Made by a program: the position numbers and the translations under genes. Positions 21,575 to 31,849 of a stretch of 64,000 bases of DNA are shown piece by piece (position 1 is the first letter of the stretch; each line of letters starts with the position of its first letter). This stretch comes from Trichobilharzia szidati (taxonomy: Eukaryota > Platyhelminthes > Trematoda > Strigeidida > Schistosomatidae). The notes under the pieces are model-generated. The model was not told where the DNA came from, searched no databases, and was given only the letters and a program-made list of their open reading frames with translations. The stretch is taken from assembly GCA_944472155.2 (NCBI GenBank), contig OX235273.1, positions 81,586,793 through 81,650,792 of the forward strand. The letters run 5' to 3'.

Positions 21575-23115
21575 TGACAATCATAGGGGTATCAGTCTGC
21601 TACCAGTCGCGTCTAAATTATTGGCTTCTGTCTTGCTTCTCAGGCTGTGCAAAATACGTGAGTGATTGATTCGCGAAGAACAGGCTGGGTTTCGTTCAGG
21701 TCGTGGATGCATTGATCATGTGTTCACCCTTCGTCAGTTGTTGGAACACCACCACATGTATCGCAGGCCAACGATCGTTGTGTTTCTTGATATTAGGGCT
21801 GCCTTCGATTCGTTGGACAGAACTGTGCTCTGGAACTGTCTGTTAGAGAGAGGTGTACCTGAGAAATTTGTTAACATCTTGAAAGCCCTATACAGAAACA
21901 CCTCAGGTAGAGTGAAGGCGTACAACCAACTATCATCACTGTTCCCAACCAACAGTGGGGTTAGACAGGGTTGCCCAATCTCTCCATTTCTCTTTAACTT
22001 TGCCATCGACGACATTCTGGAGTCAGCTATGAAGGATGTGCGTGAAAGTGGTGTAGATCTGCTACCTGGAGATAGACTTTTCGACCTCGAGTATGCAGAC
22101 GATATCGTCTTACTGTGCGGTAGCATGCATGCTGCCCAAATCGCACTTAATCAGTTGGCGATCAGTGTCTGTAAGTATGGTATGTGCTTTGCACCGTCTA
22201 AGTGCAAAGTACTGTTACAAGATTGGCAGGAGTCTGACCTGCACTCACTCTTGCGGGTGAACCGCTTGAAGTTGTTGATAAGTTTGTGTACCTGGGTAGT
22301 TGTGTGAGTGCTGGCGGAGGGGTGACGGATGAGATTTCCAACCGTATAATGAAGGATAGGGTGGCATACATCAACTTGTGCCACCTCTGGCGCCATCGCG
22401 ACGTTAGCCTGGCTGTCAAAGGTCGGGTATACAATGCTTCGGTGCGGGCTGTCTTGCTCTACGCCTGTGAAACCTGGCCTCTCCGAGCTGAGGATGTGCG
22501 GCGATTCTGCGTGTTCAATCATCGCTGTCTCCGCTTGCGTTCGATGGCATCATCGCGTGAGTAATTCTGAGGTTCGGCGACGTGTGTTTGAACACAGTGG
22601 AGATCACCATTCATTGAGTGTCGTCATCTGGAAACACCGGCTCCGGTGGCTTGGACATATGCTGTGAATGTCATCCCAGAGGCTTCCGTACAGGTCTCTG
22701 TTCGCTAGCCCTGGGACGGGATGGAAAAGGTGGAGGGGTGGCCAGTCCATGATGTGGCGTCGTGGGATGAAGGATATTTGTGCTAGATTAGCATCGGTTG
22801 GTGTGTCACGGCTCCCTGGTTGGGATCCGCGAGATAGCTGGAATCGATGGCTCGAAACGTTATCGGATATGGCCAAGAATCGTAATCAATGGCGAACGTG
22901 TTGTAATTTCCTTCTTTCTTCCCTTCCTGATGATAGTTAACAAATACTGTTTGAACTTGTTAAACATGACTGTTTTCCTTCCTGATGAAGTTCTTTATCC
23001 GTTTTCTACCTATATTTTTACTTTTAATCTATGTTGTTTTATTATTATTGTGTGGCGCATCTTCTTGGTGCCATATTGTACCAAGTTTTTCTGCGTTTAA
23101 ATAAAATAAAATAAT
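21575..23115 (+). mobile_element. RTE-like non-LTR retrotransposon, RT to 3' end, frameshifted
   Basis: The frame 21666-22307 (213 aa) carries EEQAGFRSGRG, VVFLDIRAAFDSLDR (with the catalytic Asp of motif A), SGVRQGCPISPF (motif B) and LEYADDIVLL (motif C, YADD intact). The frame then shifts near 22290 to KFVYLGSCVSAGGG-type sequence... VRAVLLYACETWPLR (22286-22564), and again near 22560 to LRWLGHML and the C-terminal LETLSDMAKNRNQW (22668-22940). The 5' part of the RT, the endonuclease and any ORF1 are missing. The tail ends in TAAATAAAATAAAATAATAAA. It belongs to a different lineage from the other RTE copies in the window. It lies antisense in the homeobox gene intron. Dead because of at least two frameshifts; the exact family is not certain. 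Confidence 0.85.
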
Positions 23116-23705
23116 AAATCAGTCATGATCAAGGTAATCTTCAGTCAACTCATGTTTTATTAGAAATTCCAGCTTACTTCAATCACTCCAGAAAACAGTC
23201 TGGTCAAAATGAAGAGATGATGAGCATAACCTAACCGCAGAACAACAACCAGTGTAGGACATTAATGAGAATACACTGAGGTACAGTGTAATTTCAAATT
23301 TTCCAAACATAATAGATAACAGAAAATCAAGCACACTTTGTGACACAAGAATTTTAAGGTCTTTAAGCATAGACTTAGCCTGAATAACATCAAATTTGCC
23401 AAAGCTCAAGAAAACTACTCAGTTTGAAACCAATGAGCAAAGTTCAACCTCTTTGTTTAAGTGAAAAGGAGTTCTAGCTGATTTTTTTACATTTGTATGA
23501 CAGTCAAATAAGCGAAGTCTCAACTACATAAATTCAAAAGTGGCAAACAAGATCAATATTAGGACCAGAAAGAGAGGATGGAAGGTATGCGGCCTAGTGA
23601 AGAAGAAGAAAGGCATCTGAATTCAGGTCAACTAAAATTCTGATCTATACATAAATCAATATGTTCCTCCTGAAAGATCAGTGAAGACAGTGTATAAATT
23701 GATTT

Positions 23706-24080
23706 GGTATTAGGTGGTCGGAGGCAGTCGGAAGGAAGCCATGCTTGAACTAGGTTTCGTGCTTCTTGGCACTCAGCAGTTAGCTAGGTGTATCTGCAAC
23801 CTTGAACGAACTCATCTCCCTTCTGAGGTTGGAACACACATCACCTAGTGATGCAGTCAGTCAGTGACGTTACCATTGAGCTATTTGGGTTCGCGATTGA
23901 CCTCCTGTATGAATGTATTGGGTATTTTTTTCTGATTGGACACTAGTTGGTAACTAGTGTAATGTGTCTAGTCCTATCTTCGGTGCAGACTGAATTCTAT
24001 CAGTCAAATTTGCAATGTGGCCACCATTATAGGTGGCTCGCCATCACGGTTCACTTTGAATAATGGATATTAGATGGTTG
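23706..24080 (-). mobile_element. tRNA-like repeat (family C), one terminal arm missing
   Basis: Left arm AGGTGGTCGGAGGCAGTCGG to about 23810, then the tRNA-like head on minus (A box read as TAGCTCAATGG near 23880), then the linker TTGGACACTAGTTGG, TGAATTCTATCAGTC, GTGGCCACCATTATAGG. The second arm seen at 39865-39962 is absent. Confidence 0.75.
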
Positions 24081-24569
24081 GTTGGTTGGTTGGAAAAGTT
24101 TCAGCCAAAAGTGATAGCTAATCCTAAAGATGGTTATCTTGTATTCCATTTCACATCCATCGTCTAAGAGACAAAACTGTCATAAATGACAATGGTTTCC
24201 ACAACAACAACAAAAAAATAACTTAATTAGAAAGTTTTCATGCTTTTGAAAAGTATTTTCCACCGCTTACTAGTAAGGTTGACTTTTGTGAACTGTGAAT
24301 TGTTGAAAATTTCACTCATGCAATCTGACATTTAATGACGGTCAAAAATTAAGTCAGAAGAAATAAACCTGTTTAAAGATCCGGTTTCATAGTTGTTTTT
24401 TGTTGTTGTTTCTTTTTTTGACAAAACTATGTTTGTCCCTTAGCTACGACCGATTAAATTTCTTCATTTCTCTCCACATATAACAACCCCTCGTGTTCAT
24501 TTGATGAAGGTATGTGACAGTGTAAAGCAATAAAATAATTTTATCTCAGTATAAATAAATAATACTTAC

Positions 24570-24770
24570 TGGACTAGATCCAACTAAATACTCATGATAA
24601 GCTGGATTGTTCATCAAGTCAACTGGCCCTCCTGAGCTGAAATCATTGGGTAGTATACCTGATCTTATTCCACGCAGTCGTCTAGGATTCCTGTAGAATG
24701 ATCTGCGTGTTCCAAGCGCATTCAGTTGTTTCATACGTCGTTCTTTGCTACGACGATTTTGAAACCAAAC
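24570..24770 (-). CDS. lhx1: LIM-homeodomain protein Lhx1/5-like, exon with homeodomain helix 3 end
   Basis: A 67-codon internal exon, phase 0 at both ends. The acceptor is TTTTAG before GTTTGGTTT (24770) and the donor CCA/GTAAGT (after 24570). It starts with [16 protein letters not shown], the end of the recognition helix: V47, W48, F49, Q50, N51, R52 and R53 of a homeodomain, with Gln at the specificity position 50. It continues with [15 protein letters not shown], and [15 protein letters not shown] is the usual continuation in Lhx1/5 proteins. The rest ([19 protein letters not shown]) is less familiar. The protein would bind TAAT-type DNA in the nucleus as a developmental regulator; that role is known for the family and not shown here. 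Confidence 0.93.
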
Positions 24771-25004
24771 CTAAAAGGGGATATTTTTTGGAAAAATAAA
24801 AAATAAATGCACACTTTATAATTAAATCGATCACTGAAAATCTCAAAATATTCCGATTTTATTTTTTTAATAGATGGACTTTTACTCGTATACATGAAAC
24901 TCATGATGATACTTGCTAACTCATCAGAGTATGTTAACAGTCATGTGAATTTGCTCTTTAAAGGAAAAAGTATAGAAAATAAAACTTTTAGTCAATCAAA
25001 TGTC

Positions 25005-25825
25005 TTACTTGGTAACCATAAGCACAACGCATTTTACTACTAATGATTTCATGATGCCACCCAAAGCTGCCTTTATTTCAGCGCAGTCAAAAGTCAACAG
25101 ATATCCTTCTCATGTTAACTCAAACTGTGTATACAGATTTACGTGTATCGGCGGGAGCAGTTACGTTGGGAGAAGAGAAAGAGGGTCATACCTCCAATTT
25201 TCTGGACATGTACCGATTAGCCTACATCTGAAGGGAACAAATGCTCACAATATTGCCACTGCCAGGCATCTCCTTCATTCGGGTTATGAGGTAGAAATCG
25301 CAAAATCCTTTAAAATTATTAAAAGATAAAAGAAGTTCAACTCTTCTGAAGTTTATCGAAGCAATCTCTATCAGACGCCTGGAATCCAATTCAAGTTTTC
25401 AGAAAGGAGCAGTTATCGGTGTTTCCTTGCCCATCCTGACAAGTGAATGTATTTATCCTCTCTACCATTTTAATTACGTAATCTTTGGCCTTAACCTCAA
25501 CCCCTTTGATATAGTGAAAGTTTTCTTGTCTCTTGTTTCTATCATTTGAGTTGAACTCAGTACATTATCACCCCATTTATTAGTTACTCATCATCCTACA
25601 CATCTCACGTCTTTGTTGCGTAGCTCCTTTACCATTGTATGCAAACATTTACTTTGTTTAAACTTGAACTCCCTGTGCAAAAACTATATAAGCGTAATTT
25701 TCTGAGCACTGTTCACTAATTGTGGAACCTCCTGTCAACTGACATCATGTTAAAACCTTTCTGTGAATGAAACTATGATTTTTTAGGCTGTAAGCTGCTG
25801 ATGAGAAGCCAACGAAATAAATGAC
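25005..25825 (+). mobile_element. Penelope-like element, 3' end (family 1)
   Basis: The frame 25000-25329 includes CVYRFTCIGGSSYVGRRERG and ATARHLLHSGYEVEIAKSFK, the GIY-YIG-type endonuclease region (here Y...YVG) and its C-terminal part. The non-coding 3' part runs to about 25825 and matches 1680-2165. Motif CTGATGA...GAAA lies at 25798-25817 close to the end. 5' truncated. Confidence 0.8.
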
Positions 25826-25954
25826 AGTACCATATTATTCTGCAAAAACTGTTGTTCTTGCTTTATTCAAATTGATAAAGGGGAATAAATGTATTAAAAA
25901 AATCTCATATGAGTTTTTAAGTGCATGGAAATGAATCATTAAAGATCGCTCTTA

Positions 25955-26372
25955 TCAGATGGTTGGAGGCAATCTGCAGCAGACTAAGGACTAAAAGCTT
26001 GACACTAGTTAGTGTGCAATTAAAAATACCTAGTACAGTCCTACAGGAGTTCAGTCGCGAACCTGAATAGCTCAGTGGTAACGTCTCTGACTGACTGCAT
26101 CACTGGGTGATGTGGGTTCCAACCACAGAAGGGAGATGAGTTCCTTCAAGGTTGCAGATACACTTAGTTGACTGGTGAGTGCCAAGAAGCACGAAACCTA
26201 GTTCAAGCACGGTTTCCTTCCGATTTCCTCTAACCATCTCATAAAACAATTTAGACTGCACCGTGATGGTGAGCCACTTACCATGGTGGCTGCATTACAG
26301 AATTGGCTGTTAGAATTCAGTCTGCAGCAAACAAAGGACTAGACACATGACCCTAGTTAGTGTTCAACAAAA
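25955..26372 (+). mobile_element. tRNA-like repeat (family C)
   Basis: Plus-strand head CTGAATAGCTCAGTGGTAACG (A box) and GGGTTCCAACC (B box) at about 26065-26125, then GTTCCTTCAAGGTTGCAGAT, GTGCCAAGAAGCACGAAACC and CTCTAACCATCT, then the linker CACCGTGATGGTGAGCC to CTAGTTAGTGTTCAAC. At the left, GATGGTTGGAGGCAATC is the inverted arm end. Confidence 0.8.
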
Positions 26373-26655
26373 GATCTCTTTTAAAAATAAAAACAGGAAA
26401 GTCCTAAGTACATTTGAGTCGTTTCTCAGAATCCTGTATGTTTTACATTGTGTTATTAAGAACTAGTATGAATTTCTGTTGAAAAGTCGAAACATTCGAA
26501 AGTGGATATAATTAAATAATAATAATTAACCATAAGCAAAACCGAATGTCTCAGATTCCACCATTAACTTGCGATAAATATAATCCTTTTAAGCAATTTA
26601 ACAAAGATATTAGCTTCCAAGAGTTATTTTGTAGGAATCTGATTTGTGTCCAGTT

Positions 26656-27435
26656 TGATCACAAGCTAACATCAGTTACAGAACGATTGGAATACCCGGA
26701 AGTAATGTGCAGCTGTTTTGTCCCATTTTGGGACTCTTCGCCAGAATGCACCCATCACAGGAGGTTTGAACCAAGAATCTTCCGGTTATAAGGTGAGTGA
26801 GCTCGTAGACCATTCAGAGCCACTGGAACCCACCGACCCAATGGCCAGCCCATGAATTCTAGCCTCTGCCAATTCATAACGTAGCGTGACCACTTCACAA
26901 TGTCTTCTTCGATGAGTTACTACCTCACCTTTGACCTGATGTACCCTACTGATCACGACTTCCCACTAGAACCCCAGGCAACTGCCTGAACAGGGCCAGC
27001 CGCTAGTGAGAATCAGATCAATTCTCAAGTATTGGTTTTGCAGGGATTTGATTGATTGGTTACAGGATTTCATCACAGTGCTCACTAGCAACTGGCCCTA
27101 TTCACGCAGTTCCCTGGGGTTCTAGTAGGAAGTCGTGGCCACTAGGGTACATCAGGTCGAAGGTGAGGCAATAACTCATCAACGAAGACATTGAGAAGTG
27201 GTCGCGCTATGTCATGAATTGGCAGAGACTAGAATTCATGGGTTGGCCATTGGATCGGTGGGTCCCAATTGCTATGAATGGTCTACGAGCTCACTCGCCT
27301 TGTAACCGGAAGGTCCTGAGTCCGAACCTCCTGTGATGGGTGCATTCTGGCGAAGAGTCCCAAACTGGGAAAAAACAGCTGCACATTACTTCCGAGTATT
27401 CCAATGGTTCTGTTACCGATGTCATCTCATGATGA
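26656..27435. repeat. Large palindrome of two full-length hammerhead-type SINEs
   Basis: Arms 26656-27010 and 27081-27435 are reverse complements with roughly nine in ten bases matching by eye; the spacer is 70 bp. Each arm is a SINE copy with A box, B box (GGTTTGAACC on plus left arm; GAGTCCGAACC right arm), hammerhead-like segment and tail. The hammerhead cores (CGAAGA, with AAAA or AAAAAA for GAAA) are degenerate in both arms, and shared errors such as CATTCTGGCGAAGAG and TGCACATTACTTCC show that the two arms share a recent ancestor. Confidence 0.88.
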
Positions 27436-27499
27436 AATCCTCCAACCAATCAAACACACAATCCCTACAAAACCAATACTTGAAAACTTATTTTCTCAT

Positions 27500-28195
27500 A
27501 TCACTTCTAAAACACGCTTAATTTTGTCTTTAAAAAGTAACAAGGGACAGTGACTATAGTGTGATTTAATTTGGATTAAATTGTTTCTAAGCTGACTACT
27601 TTGACAGTCAACTGTCATCATCATCACCTTCTTCTTTACTATTTGGAAATAATTCAATGTAAGGAATCAAATATCTCACGATCTGAAATATCCTCATAGT
27701 AAATATCAAACTATTGAAAGTAGGAACATACATTTTTTCCAAGTCGACTGTTTTATGACTTATTCCTGTTTCTGTTTCCCCATTGACATGTATACACCTT
27801 TTCAACACATTGAAGATTAATTAGTTTTTTCTTAAAAATTCATTTTCCCACTAATATTGAAATTTGCCTAATAAACAAACACAATTCTTTTCCTCAGTTT
27901 GTTAAATATAATAAACTGAATTCGTTGGTGCCTTTTTATCCCTTTAAAAAGTCTTCACTTTCACAGGATATTTCAAAAATAGGAATTTTTTTTGTAAAAA
28001 AAAAACAACTGAAAATTGACATCCATCAGTTTTTATGAGTTTAGAATCGGCCATTCAGAAAACACGTAAAAAGTAATTTACCATCAGATTTAACTTGATA
28101 TGTTTTGATGTATAATGTATAGAATTTGTGATGTGATGAGAAAAAGGGTATTTTTGACCTGCTGATAAGTATTGCACGGAAACTGAGCTTAGAAA
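27500..28195. other. No gene seen
   Basis: AT-rich intron DNA. Confidence 0.5.
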
Positions 28196-28199
28196 TAGG

Positions 28200-28455
28200 T
28201 TTGTTATTCGGCAATTGTTTTGTCCTATTTTGAGACTCTTCATGGATACGAACTCCACCGGGGTTCGAACCCAGAACCTTCCATGGACCAGGCGAGCCCG
28301 TAGACCATTAAGCCGCAGGGACACTATCCAAGGGTTCATGAATTCCAACTTCTGCCAATTTGTGATATATATTTTTCTGGTAGACCCCACTGGTTACGAC
28401 TTCTCACTAGAACTCCAGGTACTTGCTGAATAGGGCCAGTCGCTAGTGAGCATCT
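28200..28455 (-). mobile_element. Hammerhead-type SINE
   Basis: Minus copy with TTTTGTCCTATTTTGAGACTC (core region on plus), B box GGGTTCGAACCC, A-box region GTAGACCATTAAGCC and 5' part to GCCAGTCGCTAGTGAG. An internal deletion removes part of the 5' region near 28372. Confidence 0.8.
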
Positions 28456-28514
28456 CATTGATATTCAAGTGTTGGTTTGAGGGGATTCGATTGGTTACAG
28501 AATTGATCACAGCC

Positions 28515-28800
28515 GTCTAGCACTTGCAGGTTTTGGAATGGTTTCCTATCTGATGTCAGCTCGTGGTGGACCACTGGGTCGGGTTTCAGTGGCTTAATGT
28601 TCTATGAACTCTCCTCGTAACTGGAAGGTCCTGGGTTCGAACCCCTTTGGGTGACTACCGATGAAGAGTCCCAAACTAGGTTGGCAAAACAGTTATCCTG
28701 TACTCCCTGTATGTTTACCAGCGGTTCTCTAACTGATATTAGCTCGTGATCAATCCTGTTACCAATCAAATCCCTGAAAACCAACACTCAATACAAGTTA
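28515..28800 (+). mobile_element. Hammerhead-type SINE
   Basis: Tail fragment (GGTTTTGGAATGGTTTCC) followed by a plus copy with A box CAGTGGCTTAATGTTC, B box GGGTTCGAACCCC, hammerhead-like ACCGATGAAGAGTCCCAAAC...GGCAAAACAGTTATCC and tail to CCAACACTC. The triplet is ATC, and the core has lost its first C. Confidence 0.8.
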
Positions 28801-29195
28801 GTGGAAGTTATGCAAGTGGCTGACATCAATAAAAGAAGTATTGAATAAAACTGGAGAACATCATTGGTAATTTGTTTCCAGATGATTCACTTAAAATTAC
28901 TATGAATTATGAAGACTGGATTCGAAGAAGTCTTGCATGAAAACAGTCACCTACTGACGACACTGAATGACCACTAGACTGTAATCTAAGTCTGTAGAAG
29001 TTATAAATTATGGGCTAATTGATTCTAGCTGAATAGCTAAACGCCAGACGACAAATTTTGCAAACTAATATTCCTGTGGTCACTAATTACGCATTAATGT
29101 ATCACTGATTAATAGTTTCCACTAGTTCTGTGTCTGATGTTGATTCATGAAGAATTACTGTGAAATATTCTGTGACAGGCTAAAACAACTTGATG
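28801..29195. other. No gene seen
   Basis: Short unannotatable intron stretch. Confidence 0.5.
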
Positions 29196-29197
29196 AT

Positions 29198-29412
29198 ATT
29201 AGATAGTTAGAGGCAATCGGCAGGAAACCTTGGATCTAGGTTTCGTGCTAGTTGGTACTCACTGGTCAGCAAGGCGCGTCTGCAACCCTTCTGAGATGCG
29301 AACCCGCGTCACCCAGTGCTGCAGTCAGAGACGTTACCACTGAGCTATTCGGGCTCGCGACTGACCTCCTGTAGTTTGATTGGACACTAGTAACTAGTGT
29401 GACGTGTCTAAA
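29198..29412 (-). mobile_element. tRNA-like repeat (family C), fragment
   Basis: Arm ATTAGATAGTTAGAGGCAATC, head on minus (CCACTGAGCTATTCGGGC on plus; B box TGCGAACCCGCG) and the start of the linker (TTGGACACTAGTAACTAG). Confidence 0.85.
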
Positions 29413-29504
29413 AACAACAAACTAAGAAAACCTACAACACTAGGCAAATAAGTATATCTTCTGTAGAAAATTAATCTAATGCTCACACTGGGGACTGGCT
29501 AAAG

Positions 29505-29650
29505 GAAGAAATTGCCTGGAGTCCTACTGAGAAGTCGGAAATAATTGGGTCCACCAGGTCAGGTGTGAGGATAAATGCGCACCGATGAAATTGATTAGTG
29601 GTTGCTCAAAAAAAATCACGAGTTGACAGAAGTTAGAGTTTAATGGACCC
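29505..29650 (+). mobile_element. 5' part of a hammerhead-type SINE
   Basis: GCCTGGAGTCCTACTGAGAAG, AGGTCAGGTGTGAGGATAAAT and TTGACAGAAGTTAGAG match the 5' region of full copies (for example 54075-54200). No A or B box remains. Confidence 0.65.
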
Positions 29651-29784
29651 TAAACAACAGGTGAAGTATTTGCTAATTCAATTAACAAGTTTACCTAAAT
29701 ATCTCCCAAATCAGGAAATCTCAAGAGCATTCTGTTGATAAAATTTATAAATCCAAAAATAACCCAACAGTTAAACATTTCGAG

Positions 29785-30098
29785 TTAGATCATGATCTGA
29801 TATCAGTTAGAGCACCACTGAAAACTATGGAGTACTGAACAGCTGTTTCGTCCTTGCTTGGACTCTTCAACATTATGAAACCATTACGACACTGAGGATA
29901 AAAACCAGAACGGTTTAATTTACAAGAAGGTCCGGCTGACCATTCAGACACTAAGAAAGAATCCAATGATTCATGAATTCTAACTTCTACCAGTTGGCGG
30001 TATATAGTGCCACTATCAACCACCGTCATCGGTAAGTGTTTATCCTCACATCCGACTTGGTGGATTCAAAAGGTCACGACTTCCTACTAGAACTGTAA
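29785..30098 (-). mobile_element. Hammerhead-type SINE
   Basis: Full-length but diverged minus copy. The hammerhead-like segment (29832-29875) reads on minus TTGAAGA, stem GTCC/GGAC, GAAA and GTT before CAGTAC; only the first core base (C to T) departs from consensus, but the 5' strand of stem I is changed. Confidence 0.8.
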
Positions 30099-30299
30099 AT
30101 CAATACTTCCAGATTAAATATAACATTTGACGTATTCTGTTTTCTTTAAAATTCGTCATTGTTTCACTCAAACACTGTACATGGAGCACTGACATGGAAA
30201 ACAAATCTAGATGTAAGCTAAAACTCATTCTGGAACTATTCACCATTATTATTTTCTGAAAATTTGTTTTAGAAATTATCTTCTAATCATTAATCCTTA

Positions 30300-30547
30300 G
30301 TGCGTCGGTGGCACAGTGGTAGAATGCTCGCCAACCACGCCTCGTGTGGTCCAGGGTTCGGTCCTGACGGCCGACGCACTCCTTTACCTCACTAAGCCAG
30401 TAATAAGACTGGTAAAGATGGAGGGTTGGGCATGAGACTAGCAACACTATCCCATAAAAATGCAAACACCACTGTTACAGAAACTTCAAGTCTCTAGCTT
30501 GAAGCCTCTTATGTTCCAGGGGAACGTAAAGGAACAATAAAAAAATT
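30300..30547 (+). mobile_element. tRNA-headed SINE with RTE-like tail (family B), 11-bp target duplication
   Basis: Head GTGCGTCGGTGGCACAGTGG, B-box-like GGGTTCGGTCC, body CACTAAGCCAGTAATAAG, tail CTCTTATGTTCCAGGGG. Flanked by the direct repeat ATTAATCCTTA (30289-30299 and 30548-30558). Confidence 0.92.
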
Positions 30548-30559
30548 ATTAATCCTTAA

Positions 30560-31845
30560 ATATTCCCAAAAATTCATTTTAATTCAATTTCCTTGAATTA
30601 TGAGTGATAAAGTAGGGAATATAATATAACCAATAATGATCAGTAATGATCATCAGTTCAACAAAAGTAGAAACTTTCTTCCACTTAATAAGCTTAACTG
30701 TGCAGAGAATTTTATCTTTTTGTTATTGTGTTTATGCCTGTGTTTGCCTTTACTGGTCACTGTGTTGTTGTTGTTTTTGCTTGTTCCCATTTTGAAAAAA
30801 AGAAAGAAAAGAAAAAGAAAGTGTTAAGGGGTAAATCGGCTTATACACGCTTCAGTTATTCATCCATTCGTATTTATGCAATAGAACTAGGAGATGACAA
30901 TGGTGTGTAAATCTCACTTTACGTGTGTGTGTGTATGTGTGTGAGTGTTAGTGTGTATATAAACAGTGTAACTGTAACTTTTTCTGTAAGTAAGCTTGTA
31001 ATGTACTCACACACACACACACACACACACTCAGACAAGCAGGCAGGCATGCACATATTTCTATTTATTGTCAGTTAGTAAAGTATGAATTGAAAGGAAA
31101 ATCTCAGATTAACGCGATTCCCCTCTTCTATCTATTCTCTCTGTCTCTATAGACAAAAATGAGAACGAATATAAAAGCAAAAAAACACCTAAATAAAGGA
31201 TAACTAACTTTTACTAGCTAATACGGTTAAATAAAATCCTATATAGAAGAAATTAAGCGGGAGGAATATACTACTGATGACATTGAAATGTGTTGTCCAC
31301 GTGTATGACCGACAAGAGGCCTAAAATGGAATTTAAATACACATAAACCTGATGATAATAATAATATAATAATAATAAATGAGATAGGCTGATTATATCC
31401 TCCTCATGTTTGTCTATGCTTGCTTGAGTATTGTGTTCTTGTGTGTTAGTTAGTATGAATAAAATTAGCTTTCTACTATTTGTGAAACACACATTAATAA
31501 TACGACGATACTACTGGAGAAGCATTCTTCTTCGTCTTGTTATCGTTGTCGTTTGTGTCATCAGTATTATGAGAAGATAATGGTAATGAGGACAGTAGAA
31601 GATTTATTCAGAATATATATTGAAGCAGTTTTCTTATATTACTAAAGAAAGATAAAACTATGTGGAAGTTGAACGATTAAGGAATGTTTCATAAGTTAAA
31701 TCGATTTAAAGTTTGACTTAGAAGACATTAAGAATAAGTAAGTATATATGTCTCTTAATGGGATTGAAACAGCTACAGAGGGAATTATTTTAAAAACTAA
31801 ACATACTCATTTGCGTAAAAGTGAGTATTTGTTCGATCAATAATT
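30560..31845. other. No gene seen; GT/CA microsatellites
   Basis: GT-rich run at 30923-30945 and (CA)n at about 31010-31030. Frames near 30636-30910 are hydrophobic or lysine-rich low-complexity sequence and not convincing. Confidence 0.55.
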
Positions 31846-31849
31846 TTAT

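Larger units (their letters stand above)
21205..24569 (-). other. Intron between the last two exons of the Lhx1/5-like gene
   Basis: 3365 bp, phase 0, with donor GTAAGT (24569-24564) and acceptor TTTTAG (21210-21205). It contains an RTE-like reverse transcriptase copy in antisense (21575-23115) and a family C repeat (23706-24080). The parts 23116-23705 and 24081-24569 show nothing further apart from a TGGT-rich run at about 24074-24093. Confidence 0.8.

Noticed and set aside
21666..22307. Host gene of unknown function in the intron
   Set aside because: The motifs are those of a reverse transcriptase and the frames continue into its C-terminal part with frameshifts; it is a retroelement.
22151..22522. 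Minus-strand frames over the RTE-like copy
   Set aside because: These are antisense shadows of the reverse transcriptase.
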